From the NCBI GenBank assembly GCA_043803805.1, contig JAZDJP010000035.1, forward strand, positions 1-16,911: a DNA stretch of 16,911 bases, read 5' to 3'. Position 1 is the stretch's first letter. Every line of letters begins with the position of its first letter. The notes under the pieces were generated by a model that was not told the DNA's origin, searched no databases, and saw only the letters and a list, made by a program, of their open reading frames with translations. The position numbers were made by a program, and so were the translations under genes. Below are positions 1-8,014 of the stretch, piece after piece. The DNA comes from JAZDJP01 sp043803805. Lineage in GTDB: Bacteria > Planctomycetota > JAZDJP01.

Positions 1-123
1 ACAATTTTGCAGGTCGTCAGTGTCTCGGTATTTCTGAAAACCCCGATCTTGCAAGCATTTGCGGATACTGTTTCCAAGATCGTGAACGGCGACTCCGCTA
101 ACCAGTTGGTGTTATTCGAGTAA
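1..123 (+). CDS. IS4-family transposase, C-terminal fragment (5' end outside window)
   Basis: Frame 1 is open from the first base to a TAA at 121-123 and encodes 40 residues. The stretch begins TILQVVSVSVFLKTPILQAF and ends NQLVLFE. This 'ILQ-SVS-F-KTPI ... NQL-LF' ending is typical of IS4-family (DDE, DUF4372-type) transposases, whose catalytic core would lie to the left of the window. The stop codon lies inside the 3' end of the convergent membrane-protein gene, a 12-base overlap. A possible right terminal inverted repeat (TGACCGGACAGCAGTGA, 124-140) follows directly. The family call rests on the tail only, so it is moderately confident; whether the element is intact cannot be seen. Confidence 0.7.
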   Translation, partial: TILQVVSVSVFLKTPILQAFADTVSKIVNGDSANQLVLFE

Positions 124-762
124 TGACCGGACAGCAGTGATCCAGTACCCCTTCTCATTAATTCCTTGCAACCAGAAAGCCGCCAAAATAACCATCAATC
201 CCCATAAAACCCACAAAACAATAACGTGTACCCGGGGTCTATCATGACCGACCGAATTTGCAAAAACGCCTTTGCTTCCTGAATAACGATATGCCGCCCA
301 CACATAAAGCATTGCCAGCGAAAAGAATACATCAACCCCTTCCAATACGGAATTGGCGCTTATCATAATCCCATGTTGCAATCCAATCCGCCCACAACGA
401 CAACAAAGATCCCTCGCGTAAACCATCCCGCCCGTCACTGCACCCAATCCCCCCACAAGAATCGCGGCTACCGCACACCATGCCAACCATCGGAGACGCC
501 TCATACTCTTCCCCACCGGTTCATGCCCATTTGCAATCACATGCCTTATTCCCAACCATCCCCCCCAACAGTAAAGTGATAACAGAATCACACTGAATTC
601 TTCCCCAAACCGGAAAACGAAATATGCGGTATATCGCGGCCAATGATCAAAGTAAGGCCTGTTCATTTCCCAACACATCCGTTCCGCCATCCACCACCAA
701 TACAACACTCCTCCCGCAAGGATAAGAATAACCACCACCAAGGATTTCCATCGGTCTTTCAT
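112..762 (-). CDS. Polytopic membrane protein of unknown function, 3' end probably altered by IS insertion
   Basis: This 216-residue protein (218 from the GTG at 768) has about five hydrophobic segments, near residues 7-25, 52-73, 91-114, 138-160 and 180-200. A Cys cluster (CCRC) follows the third. I do not recognise the family. A GAGG at 773-776 lies 10 nt before the ATG at 762 and only 4 nt before the in-frame GTG at 768, so ATG is preferred but not certain. The last nine or so codons (ITAVRSLLE) overlap what looks like the end of the neighbouring IS4-type element. The natural C-terminus may therefore have been replaced. Base composition is less GC-rich than glnE. Confidence 0.6.
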   Translation of the reverse strand: MKDRWKSLVVVILILAGGVLYWWWMAERMCWEMNRPYFDHWPRYTAYFVFRFGEEFSVILLSLYCWGGWLGIRHVIANGHEPVGKSMRRLRWLAWCAVAAILVGGLGAVTGGMVYARDLCCRCGRIGLQHGIMISANSVLEGVDVFFSLAMLYVWAAYRYSGSKGVFANSVGHDRPRVHVIVLWVLWGLMVILAAFWLQGINEKGYWITAVRSLLE

Positions 763-870
763 TGCCACACGACCTCGATTGCCCTGTTCTATTCAACGCC
801 CGAAACAATCGCCGGGTTCATGAAATCCCATGGTGTCCGAATTCGCCATTCAAAACTCGAAATTCGTCAT

Positions 871-927
871 CCCTGCTTCGCCAAGAGGCTTCGCAGGGCC
901 CTCCGTAGCGCCTTGTGCGTAGGAGGG
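871..927. repeat. Pair of short palindromic repeats between glnE and the membrane-protein gene
   Basis: Two adjacent stem-loops lie just after the glnE stop. At 871-898 the arms are CCCTGC/GCAGGG. At 899-927 the arms are CCCTCC/GGAGGG, enclosing GTAGCGCCTTGTGCGTA. They abut exactly and lie in a spacer (769-930) with no gene. The 'CCTCCGTAGC...GTAGGAGG' type resembles dispersed palindromes seen in intergenic spacers of many uncultured bacteria. There is no T-run, so a role as an intrinsic terminator for glnE is not supported. Confidence 0.5.
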
Positions 928-930
928 TCA

Positions 931-3900
931 TCATTTCTCTGCGAACCCCGCCCCCACCTCCTCGAAAATCCCACGCACCGCGTCGGTGTGCCGACGGATG
1001 TCGGTCCGAAGCCGCTCCCCCGCCTGCCCGGCGGGCAGGCCCGCGCCCGTCCCGGCGCCGGCCCCGTAGAACCGCCGGGCGAGGCGTTCCCGCACCCCCG
1101 CGTCGGCCGGCAGGGCGTGGACCGGGTGGTCTTCGTAAATCTGGAGGAGGTGTTCGAGGCGGCGCAGGAACAGAAGCGCCTCCTGGAGCGCCGCCCCCCG
1201 CCCCGCGTCGAGAAGCCCCGCGCGAACCAGTTTCCCGAGGGTGCGGAGGGTGTTCGGATCCCGGAGCGCCGGGTGATCGGCCCCGTGGGCGAGCTGAAGG
1301 TACTGCACCACGGCCTCGACGTCCCGGATGCCCCCGCGGCCCGTCTTGACGTTGGTGGCCCACTCCCCCGCGGCCTTCACCTCGCGTTCCGCACGGTCCT
1401 TGACACGCAGAAATCCCGCCAGGGATTCCCGCCACCGGAAGATCACGGGGGCCATCTTCCGCGCGAATTCCCGTCCGAGCCGGAGATCCCCCGCGATCGG
1501 CCGCGCCTTGAGAAACGCCTGGATCTCCCACTCGGCGGCGCTCTCCCGGTAGTAGCGTTCCATCTCCGGGCGGAGCGTCACCAGCCCCCCGGCCCGGCCG
1601 TAGGGCCGGAGGCGCATGTCCACCCGGAAGAGATATCCCTCGAGCGTCGGGCGGGTCAGAACATCAATCACCCTCTGGGCGAACCGCGTGGCGCGTTCCC
1701 GCTCGGCGGCCGGAATATCGAACAAAAACACAAGGTCAATGTCGGAGCTGTAGTTGAGTTCCTCGCCGCCGAGTTTCCCCAGCCCGAGAAGCACCCCGCC
1801 CGTTCCGCCGCCCGCCGGACGCGACCGCCCGGCGATGGCCCACGCCGTCCGCACCAGCGACAACGCCAGCCCCGAGAGCTCCCGCGTCGCCGCCTCGAGT
1901 CCGGCCCCCATCTCGAAATCGCGGGCGCCGATGCGGAGAATCTCCCGCCGTTTCCAGCGGCGGAGGGCGTCGAGTTTCTCCTCGAGGGCGCCGCCGCCCG
2001 CGACGGCCGCCGCCCCGTCGAGGTATTCCGTTTCGGTCCGCTCCCGTTCAAGCCCGCCGCGCTCGACCAGCCACCCCAGCAATCCCGGGTCCCGGACGAG
2101 GATGTCGGCCAGGTACTGGCTCACCCCGAAGAGCCGGAGAAGCAACGCCAGTTGATACGGTTTTTCCGCCAGGCCCGCGAAATGCGCCGCCGGGGAGGAA
2201 AGTCGTTCGACGAACCTCTGCCAGTTCAGAAGAATCCGGTCCGGATCGGCCGATGCGCGGAGAAGCCCCTCCGCCTCGCTCCAGCAACGGGCAAGGGCCT
2301 CCCGCGACGCGGCGTCCGGCGCCATCGCGAGCACGCTTTTCGCGGCCCGCGCCGGATCCCGGAAGCCCGTTCCCGCAAGGGCGGCCTCCATCGCCACGGC
2401 ATCCGGCCGCTTTGCCGAAAGCACCCGGGCCGGCGGCGACTGGAGCGTCTCCGGATCCCAGTCCCCCGTCACCGCGCGAACCGCCGCGAGGTGCCGCCGG
2501 GCCTCCGCCATGAACCGTTCCCCCGACGGATCCCGGCCCATCCCCATGCGGCGGGCGAGAATCTCCATCTCCTCCCCCGGCCGGAAAGGCACGGCGACAT
2601 CGCGGGGGTTTCCCCGGACGATGCGCAGGGCCTCGATGAGCCGCCGCCAGAAATCATAGGCCTCGCGGAGCGTCGCCGCATCCGCCTTCGCCAGATGCTT
2701 CCCGGCCGCCAGCGCCTCGAGGACCTCGAGGGTGTTGGGCGTCCGGAGACTCTCATCCCCTCCGCCGTGGCGGATCTGGAGCGTCTGAACGAAATACTCG
2801 ACGTCCGCAAGGGCCCCGAGGGAGCACTTCGCGTGGAGATGCCCCGGCGGGACGAGTTCCGCCACCTGAAGTTTCCGAAGATGCGCCACCTCCGCGACGG
2901 GTACGGGACCGCCCCCGAACACCCAGCCGTCGCGGTGGGCCATCACATCGCAGGCGACCTTCTCCGACCCGGCGAGGAACCGGAGTCGCACGAGCGCCTG
3001 CCGCTCGAAGAACCGGGCCTTCCCGCCGTCGCCGTAATACTCCCGGAACGCCGCGAGCGACACGGCCAGGGGACCCTTCGATCCGAACGGACGGAGGCGC
3101 ATGTCCAGCGGAAAAACATCCCGCCGCCCCCCCTCGAAGAATTTCAGATATCCCTGTACGAACGTCTCGAGGCGGGCCTCCGCAGCGCCGCCATGGCGCT
3201 TCCGCCCGGCGGGAACGTCGTACACGAAAAGCACCTCCAGATCCGACCCGTAGCCGAGTTCCCGGCCGCCGAGTTTCCCGAGGCCGAACAGCGCCAGAGG
3301 CGCCGACTTCGCCGCCGGCGGGCCGGTAATCTCCAACGCCGCGCCGAGCACCGCCTCGGCGAGATCCGTCATCTCACGCGAGAATTCCGGGGAATCCGTC
3401 CGCCCGAGGAGGTGGCGCAAATCCAGACGAAAGAGTTCCCGGTCCCGGAAAGCGAGAACCGCCTCGCGCCGGGAGCGGTCCCCCTTCGCCGCGCGGATTT
3501 CCTTTCGCAGCGTCTCGCGGTAATCCGCCAGGCGCCCCGGCCGGTCGAGCCGTTTCGCGTCGCCGACGAGGGGAAGAAGCGTCCCCGCCTCCACCCGGAT
3601 GAAATCCTCCCAGAGGAAATTGCTCGTGCCCAGCACCTTCCCCAGGGTTTCGAGGGCATCGGCCTTGCCCAGGTACACAAAGGCCGGGTCCAGTTGCCCG
3701 TTCACCACCACCTGGTCGAGGAGTTCGTTGAAATGCCGCAGGGCCATCACCGGGTCCGGCACCGCCGGGAGGACCCCCGTGAATTTCACCGCGAGGACCA
3801 CCGCCAGTTGAAGCGCCCGGCGGTCGTTCTCCGCCGTGAGCGGCCCGCCCCGGCGATCCGTCACGTAGAAACGGTCGCGGATGCGCCCGGCCTTCGTCTC

Positions 3901-4578
3901 GGCGGCGACCTTGTGGATAAACACCTGCCGCATCGAGAGCAGGTTGGAAAACAGATGCAGGAAGCCCGGCTCGTCCCGCGACACCACCTCGACGACGGTC
4001 GCGCCGTCCTCCGGCCCGGGGGCGATCGTCACCGTGACGGGATGATGAAGCGGGGCGACACGCGACTCCCGCGCGGCCAGAGACTTCACCGCCCGCCGGA
4101 ACACCCCTTCGCGGACCTCCTTTTCCCGGCCGCATTTCAAGTCCACGAGCACCGCCGCGAGTTCCCGCTCGAACCCCTCCCCGTCCGGGGCGTGCGGGGA
4201 GATCTTGTCAATCTTCTCCACCCGGAAGAGCAGGAGCGCCCGGGCCGGCTCCCGGCGGTCGCGGGGAAGCGAATACGTCATGGCGTCGAGGATGGAAAAC
4301 CCCGTGAGGGTCAGGAGTCCCGTCGCGATCGAAAAGATGCCCCAGTAGTCCGGCACGGCGACCGCGACATCCCACACCTCCTCGCCCGCCTCCACGCGCG
4401 AGACGGCCCGCGCGTCCCCCGCGCGCACCGACGCGAGCAGACGCAGATGACCCGCGGCCGCCTCCGGCCCGAAGCGTTTCCGGTAGGCCGCGTCCGTCGC
4501 GGTCCGGAACGCCTCCACCAGCGCCGGAGACGCGACGGGGGCAAGGGCCTGGAGTTTTCCCCGGGGAAAGACGCTCAT
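931..4578 (-). CDS. glnE: Glutamine synthetase adenylyltransferase / adenylyl-removing enzyme with N-terminal ACT-like region
   Basis: GlnE adds AMP to, and removes it from, glutamine synthetase, tuning ammonia assimilation in the cytoplasm. This 1215-residue protein has two GlnE nucleotidyltransferase halves. The first has GLGKLGGRELGYGSDLEV (acidic pair D446/E448) and DMRLRPFG. The second has GLGKLGGEELNYSSDIDL (D946/D948) and RVDMRLRPYG. Before them are two ACT-like segments, around residues 68-117 and 192-247, resembling ligand-sensing domains of GlnD. That makes it much longer than E. coli GlnE (946 residues). In the first half the second acidic residue is Glu, not the usual Asp. ATG at 4578 is chosen because the 43 upstream residues look unlike coding sequence. 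No clear Shine-Dalgarno is visible. A palindrome near the C-terminus encodes GLPAGQAG (about 1180-1187). No glutamine synthetase or PII gene is nearby. Confidence 0.93.
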   Translation of the reverse strand: MSVFPRGKLQALAPVASPALVEAFRTATDAAYRKRFGPEAAAGHLRLLASVRAGDARAVSRVEAGEEVWDVAVAVPDYWGIFSIATGLLTLTGFSILDAMTYSLPRDRREPARALLLFRVEKIDKISPHAPDGEGFERELAAVLVDLKCGREKEVREGVFRRAVKSLAARESRVAPLHHPVTVTIAPGPEDGATVVEVVSRDEPGFLHLFSNLLSMRQVFIHKVAAETKAGRIRDRFYVTDRRGGPLTAENDRRALQLAVVLAVKFTGVLPAVPDPVMALRHFNELLDQVVVNGQLDPAFVYLGKADALETLGKVLGTSNFLWEDFIRVEAGTLLPLVGDAKRLDRPGRLADYRETLRKEIRAAKGDRSRREAVLAFRDRELFRLDLRHLLGRTDSPEFSREMTDLAEAVLGAALEITGPPAAKSAPLALFGLGKLGGRELGYGSDLEVLFVYDVPAGRKRHGGAAEARLETFVQGYLKFFEGGRRDVFPLDMRLRPFGSKGPLAVSLAAFREYYGDGGKARFFERQALVRLRFLAGSEKVACDVMAHRDGWVFGGGPVPVAEVAHLRKLQVAELVPPGHLHAKCSLGALADVEYFVQTLQIRHGGGDESLRTPNTLEVLEALAAGKHLAKADAATLREAYDFWRRLIEALRIVRGNPRDVAVPFRPGEEMEILARRMGMGRDPSGERFMAEARRHLAAVRAVTGDWDPETLQSPPARVLSAKRPDAVAMEAALAGTGFRDPARAAKSVLAMAPDAASREALARCWSEAEGLLRASADPDRILLNWQRFVERLSSPAAHFAGLAEKPYQLALLLRLFGVSQYLADILVRDPGLLGWLVERGGLERERTETEYLDGAAAVAGGGALEEKLDALRRWKRREILRIGARDFEMGAGLEAATRELSGLALSLVRTAWAIAGRSRPAGGGTGGVLLGLGKLGGEELNYSSDIDLVFLFDIPAAERERATRFAQRVIDVLTRPTLEGYLFRVDMRLRPYGRAGGLVTLRPEMERYYRESAAEWEIQAFLKARPIAGDLRLGREFARKMAPVIFRWRESLAGFLRVKDRAEREVKAAGEWATNVKTGRGGIRDVEAVVQYLQLAHGADHPALRDPNTLRTLGKLVRAGLLDAGRGAALQEALLFLRRLEHLLQIYEDHPVHALPADAGVRERLARRFYGAGAGTGAGLPAGQAGERLRTDIRRHTDAVRGIFEEVGAGFAEK
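1022..1040. repeat. Perfect 19-bp palindrome inside the glnE coding sequence
   Basis: GCCTGCCCG-G-CGGGCAGGC has 9-bp arms around a single base. In the glnE frame it reads as part of GLPAGQAG, in a low-complexity Gly/Ala linker just before the last helix. Palindromes of the CCTGCC/GGCAGG type are common dispersed repeats that can insert into linkers without breaking the frame. Here the insertion is inferred, not shown. Confidence 0.5.
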
Positions 4579-4615
4579 GGGAGCGCCATCATATCCGAAA
4601 AGAAGGGTCACTATC

Positions 4616-4630
4616 CGGGAAAAATTCCCG
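4616..4630. promoter_or_regulatory. Palindrome in the glnE / VIT-vWA divergent spacer
   Basis: CGGGAA-AAA-TTCCCG is a perfect inverted repeat lying 38 bp from the glnE start and 62 bp from the VIT-vWA start. It sits in a 113-bp divergent intergenic region that must hold both promoters. Position and symmetry suggest an operator for a dimeric regulator, but I cannot assign it to a known factor. On the minus strand a TATGAT hexamer close to the glnE ATG could be a -10 box, without a convincing -35. Confidence 0.35.
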
Positions 4631-4691
4631 AACTTTTCCCCCCGGCCGGCGTCTATATCATCGGATACCCGTGAATTTCGGAGAAACCGCC

Positions 4692-6929
4692 ATGACGATC
4701 CATCCACGCGCTTTCCGCATGATGATCCTTGCGGGACTGTTATTGATGTCCACCGCCGGCACCGCGCTTGCCTGCCGGATCGAGCCCTGGCCCATCATCC
4801 GCCCCCCCCACCCGCACCCCAATCCGCCGCCGCTGGCGGCGGATCTCACCACGAAATCCCACCGGGCGGAGATTTCCATCACGGGCGCCATCGCCGCAAC
4901 CAAACTGGAGGCAACGTTTTACAACCCGAACCCGTCGGAAATCGAAGGCACATACTGGCTCCCCATCCGCGGGGAGGCGGCGGTGACGAACTTCGCCATG
5001 ACCGCCAACGGCAAGAAACTCAGCGCGGAACTCCTTTCCGCCGACAAGGCCCGCGAGATCTATGAAAACATCGTCCGCCAGCGCAAAGACCCGGCCCTCC
5101 TCGAGTACCTGGGTAACGGCGTCCTCCAGGCGCGGGTGTACCCCATCCCGGCCCGGGGGGATGTGGCCATCGGGGTGGATTACAGCCAGACCATGAAAGG
5201 CGAGAGCGGGGCGTACACGTTCCGGTATCCCCTCGGCTCGGCGAAGCCCGTTTCGGGCGCGGTCGGGCAGATTATCATCAAAGTCCATCTCGCGCCGGGG
5301 ACGCCCCTCAAGGCCATCTACTCCCCCTCCCACCCCATCGCCGTGAACCGCAAGGGAGACCGGGAGGCGGAAATCTCCTACGAGGCGAACAACGTCACCC
5401 CCACGAACGATTTCATTTTGTATTACACCACCGCGGCGGAGGACATGGGCGCGTCCCTGGTGGCTTACACGCCGGCGGGCGAGGACCCGTACTTTCTCCT
5501 CATGGTCGCCCCGAAGTTTGACACCCGCTCGAACGACGTTTTCCCCAAAGACGTCGTCCTGGTCCTGGACACCTCCGGGAGCATGGCCGGCGACAAGATC
5601 CGCCAGGCGAAGGAAGCCCTCCGGTTCTGCGTGAACACGCTCAACGCCAAAGACCGGTTTAATATCATTGCCTTCAGTTCCGAGACACGCCCGTTCCGGG
5701 AGGGAAATACTCTTCTCGATGCCACGGACGACAATCGGAAGGCGGCCCTGGCGTTCATTGACGGCATCAGCGCCGCCGGGGGAACGGCCATCCAGGAGGC
5801 CCTCGAAAAGGCCCTGGCGCCGCTCGGGACCGCCCCGACGGCCGGACGCCTCTCCACCGTCATCTTTCTGACCGACGGCCTCCCGACGGTGGGCGAGACC
5901 GACATCAACAAAATCCTCGCCGTGACGAAAGACAAGAACACGGCCCGGGCGCGTCTCTTCGTGTTCGGGGTCGGGACCGACGTGAACACCGACCTCCTCG
6001 ACAAGCTCGCGGTGGACAGCCGCGGCGACCGCAATTACGTGACGGGCGGGGAAAATCTCGAGGAGGAGGTGTCGCGCTTTTCCGCCAAGATCGCCAATCC
6101 CGTCTTCACGGACGTGGCGATGGCCTTCCAGGGAATCGAGACGTACGACATCTACCCGCGGACCGTCCCCGATTTCTTCAAGGGCACACAGATTCTGATT
6201 TCCGGACGCATGAAAATCGGCGCGACGTCGGGCACGGTGCGCCTCGCAGGGAACTGGCAGGGGGAAAAGCGGGAATTCACGTTCCCCGTGTCGGCCGGCG
6301 CCGGCGCCGACGCGGCATTCCTCCCCCGCCTCTGGGCGACCCGCAAGGTGGCGTTCCTCCTCGAGGAAATCCGCCTGCGCGGGAAAAACCAGGAACTCGT
6401 GGACGAGGTGGTCGCCCTCGGAAAGAAATTCGGCATCGTGACCCCCTACACCTCCTACCTGATCGTCGAGGAAGGGGAACTCCAGAGGAACGCCTCCCTG
6501 CGCGATCGGCTGGACAGCGTCAAGGGGGAATTTGAAAGCGGCGGACGCACAGGAGGGCGCGCGGTGGCCGAATCCAAGTCGCTCCGGAAGATGAGCGACG
6601 CCCCCGCCGCCGCGGCCGGGCCGCGGGGATATGGCGGCGGACTGGGATCCGACTTCGACGGGGCCGAGAAAGCCGTGATGGCGACAACCGGCGGCCAGGG
6701 CCGGGTCTCCATCCACGCCATCGCGGACAGGATATTCTACAAGAAATCCGACGGATTCCTCCACGACGCGGCCTTTGATTTAAAGGCCGGCGGGACCCCG
6801 GTGGCGGTGAAGGCATTCAGCGACGAATACTTCACTCTCCTCCGGGAGAAGCCGGCCCTGGCGAAATACCTCGCCGGCGGGGAGAAGATGATTCTCGTGT
6901 TTGCGGGAACCACTTACAGGATTGAATGA
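4692..6929 (+). CDS. Secreted VIT domain / von Willebrand factor A domain protein
   Basis: This 745-residue protein has an N-terminal signal peptide ending GTALA at residue 27, with Cys28 next. The -3 residue is Ala, so signal peptidase I processing is likelier than lipoprotein processing. A Pro/His-rich linker follows, then a VIT domain (about 45-180, with YNPNPSEIEGTYWLP and DKAREIYENIV). A vWA domain (about 285-460) carries an intact metal-ion-dependent adhesion site: DTSGS at 293-297, a GGT threonine near 365, and TDG with Asp395. The remainder is a C-terminal region with a Gly/Ala-rich linker. VIT-vWA proteins are thought to mediate protein contacts outside the cytoplasm; the partner is unknown. 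ATG 4692 has GGAG 8 nt upstream; the upstream in-frame GTG at 4671 lacks a good site. A 127-codon frame starts one base after its stop. Confidence 0.88.
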   Translation: MTIHPRAFRMMILAGLLLMSTAGTALACRIEPWPIIRPPHPHPNPPPLAADLTTKSHRAEISITGAIAATKLEATFYNPNPSEIEGTYWLPIRGEAAVTNFAMTANGKKLSAELLSADKAREIYENIVRQRKDPALLEYLGNGVLQARVYPIPARGDVAIGVDYSQTMKGESGAYTFRYPLGSAKPVSGAVGQIIIKVHLAPGTPLKAIYSPSHPIAVNRKGDREAEISYEANNVTPTNDFILYYTTAAEDMGASLVAYTPAGEDPYFLLMVAPKFDTRSNDVFPKDVVLVLDTSGSMAGDKIRQAKEALRFCVNTLNAKDRFNIIAFSSETRPFREGNTLLDATDDNRKAALAFIDGISAAGGTAIQEALEKALAPLGTAPTAGRLSTVIFLTDGLPTVGETDINKILAVTKDKNTARARLFVFGVGTDVNTDLLDKLAVDSRGDRNYVTGGENLEEEVSRFSAKIANPVFTDVAMAFQGIETYDIYPRTVPDFFKGTQILISGRMKIGATSGTVRLAGNWQGEKREFTFPVSAGAGADAAFLPRLWATRKVAFLLEEIRLRGKNQELVDEVVALGKKFGIVTPYTSYLIVEEGELQRNASLRDRLDSVKGEFESGGRTGGRAVAESKSLRKMSDAPAAAAGPRGYGGGLGSDFDGAEKAVMATTGGQGRVSIHAIADRIFYKKSDGFLHDAAFDLKAGGTPVAVKAFSDEYFTLLREKPALAKYLAGGEKMILVFAGTTYRIE

Positions 6930-6930
6930 A

Positions 6931-7314
6931 ATGCCGGAGGAGAAAGAAGTGAGTGAGCCCATGGAAAATGGCGAGTGTCCCCGGAATACCCGCGGAATAC
7001 CCCGGAATACCCCGGAATACCCGCGGAATACCCCGGAATACCCCGGAATACCCCGGAATACCCCGGAATACCCCGGAATACCCCGGAATACCCCGGAATA
7101 CCCCGGAATACCCCGGAATACTCCGGAATACTATCGGAATACTATCGGAATACTATGCCATCAGGAAACGGCGGATGTCGACCTCGCCGCGCTTGAGAAA
7201 GAAGGTGTCATCCGCCGCGTCAAAACGCCCGCGGGAAGACGAACGTCGCATTTTGAATATGCGAAGGGCACACTGCCCGGCACACGTGCGCCCCACGACA
7301 CGCGGACAAAATGA
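6931..7314 (+). CDS. Small open frame: repeat-encoded segment plus remnant winged-helix C-terminus of a sigma-54 regulator
   Basis: The 127-codon frame begins with ATG one base after the VIT-vWA stop, with AGGA 9 nt upstream. After an acidic start (MPEEKEVSEPMENGEC) it runs through the 10-bp tandem repeat, read as permutations of PRNTPEYPGI. It ends with about 55 codons clearly related to the C-terminus of the downstream regulator R2. The shared pattern is C...T...DL-ALE--G-IRRV----G-RT, for example DLAALEKEGVIRRV against DLRALEAGGFIRRV. It stops 4 bp before the convergent FeeM-like gene, just as R2 stops 6 bp before its own convergent FeeM-like domain. The best reading is a regulator gene that lost its sensor and AAA+ parts. 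Whether the remaining fusion is translated is unknown. Confidence 0.5.
   Translation: MPEEKEVSEPMENGECPRNTRGIPRNTPEYPRNTPEYPGIPRNTPEYPGIPRNTPEYPGIPRNTPEYYRNTIGILCHQETADVDLAALEKEGVIRRVKTPAGRRTSHFEYAKGTLPGTRAPHDTRTK
6979..7152. repeat. 10-bp minisatellite, about 17 units of CCCCGGAATA
   Basis: Twelve units are exact, nine of them in uninterrupted tandem at 7031-7120. The others are one-base variants: two 11-bp CCCGCGGAATA units near the left end, one CTCCGGAATA, and two 11-bp CTATCGGAATA units at the right end. Because 10 is not a multiple of 3, three units encode ten residues and all three plus-strand frames read the same decapeptide in different phase without a stop. Variants cluster at the edges, as expected for slippage expansion of the middle. 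There are no spacers, so it is not a CRISPR array. Confidence 0.95.
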
Positions 7315-7318
7315 AATT

Positions 7319-8002
7319 TCAACGCCACGCGGGAACCGCGACGGCTACCTCCTTGAGGCACCACGCCGGCAGGGTTTCGAAGTCGCACCGCATGAAAACC
7401 GCCGGGGCGTTTTGGAGTCCCGATGTTTCCCCGCTCCGCGCCACGGTTTTCATGTTGAGCAACCGCTGATAGACGCGCTCGTGGCGCGGATTGAATGTGA
7501 AGAGGCAGGTCGTCACGCCCGTTTCCACGATCCGGCGGATCGATTCCTGAATCAATCCCATGACGATCTGGCGCTCGTCCCGATAGCCGCTCCGCGTCAC
7601 GAGACGCCAGGACGCCGCCAGTTTCCGCCCCTCCTGACGGATGGCGTCGCATTCCCGCCGGAAATCCACATCGTCGGGAAGGCCGAACGAATTGTCAAAC
7701 GTGAAGGAATTGGTCCCCACGAGTTCCCCCTCCACCTCCGCGACGAGAACCGTTGTCTCCGGGATGCCGTCCAGATGCGGGTAGTGAATCAGGCGTCCAT
7801 CCGGCCGGGGAACCGTGTATCCCCGCTCGACATAAGCGTCATGCGTCATCCGATACACCTCGTCCATCTCCCATTCGTTCCGAACGGATCTCACCGTCAC
7901 ATCGCGGGAGGAAACGGAAATCGCGTCGGCGTCCCAGCTCACCGCCCGTAATGCCGCCGAGATGCGGGATGTCCCGTTCTTCTGTTCGCCAATTGAAATC
8001 AC
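7319..8002 (-). CDS. FeeM-like N-acyl amino acid synthase (GNAT-fold), module A
   Basis: This 227-residue protein resembles the FeeM / autoinducer-synthase-like branch of the GNAT fold. These enzymes move a long-chain acyl group, usually from acyl carrier protein, to the amino group of an amino acid. Visible features are VYRMTHDAYVERGY, the core strand TTVLVAEVEGELVGTNSF, and the C-terminal FTFNPRHERVYQRLLNM...NAPAVFMR, which matches the NPRH-Y-R-L and NAPAV blocks of that family. GTG at 8002 has AGAGG 6 nt upstream. It lies 12 bp behind the DUF2892-like gene in one transcription unit that starts at the sigma-54 promoter at 8381-8396. It is paralogous to the C-terminal domain of the glycosyltransferase fusion. 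The amino-acid substrate cannot be told. Confidence 0.8.
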   Translation of the reverse strand: MISIGEQKNGTSRISAALRAVSWDADAISVSSRDVTVRSVRNEWEMDEVYRMTHDAYVERGYTVPRPDGRLIHYPHLDGIPETTVLVAEVEGELVGTNSFTFDNSFGLPDDVDFRRECDAIRQEGRKLAASWRLVTRSGYRDERQIVMGLIQESIRRIVETGVTTCLFTFNPRHERVYQRLLNMKTVARSGETSGLQNAPAVFMRCDFETLPAWCLKEVAVAVPAWR

Positions 8003-8014
8003 CTGCCACCTCTT

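Noticed and set aside
871..927. Intrinsic terminator after glnE
   Set aside because: The stems are present but no T-run follows on the minus strand.
643..4674. A 1343-codon plus-strand open frame
   Set aside because: It is antisense to glnE, rich in Pro/Arg/His low-complexity sequence and shows no domain; it results from the high GC of glnE.
4692..4775. Lipoprotein signal in the VIT-vWA protein (Cys28 after ALA)
   Set aside because: The residue three before Cys is Ala rather than Leu-type, and ALA before Cys fits signal peptidase I.
4740..6764. A 674-codon minus-strand open frame
   Set aside because: It lies wholly opposite the clearly real VIT-vWA gene and has no recognisable domain.
6979..7152. 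Possible CRISPR array
   Set aside because: Units are 10-11 bp and directly abutting, with no unique spacers and no cas genes.
6953..7951. A 332-codon plus-strand frame through the minisatellite
   Set aside because: Past the repeat it is antisense to the FeeM-like gene and has no family features; it is open only because the repeat has no stops in any frame.
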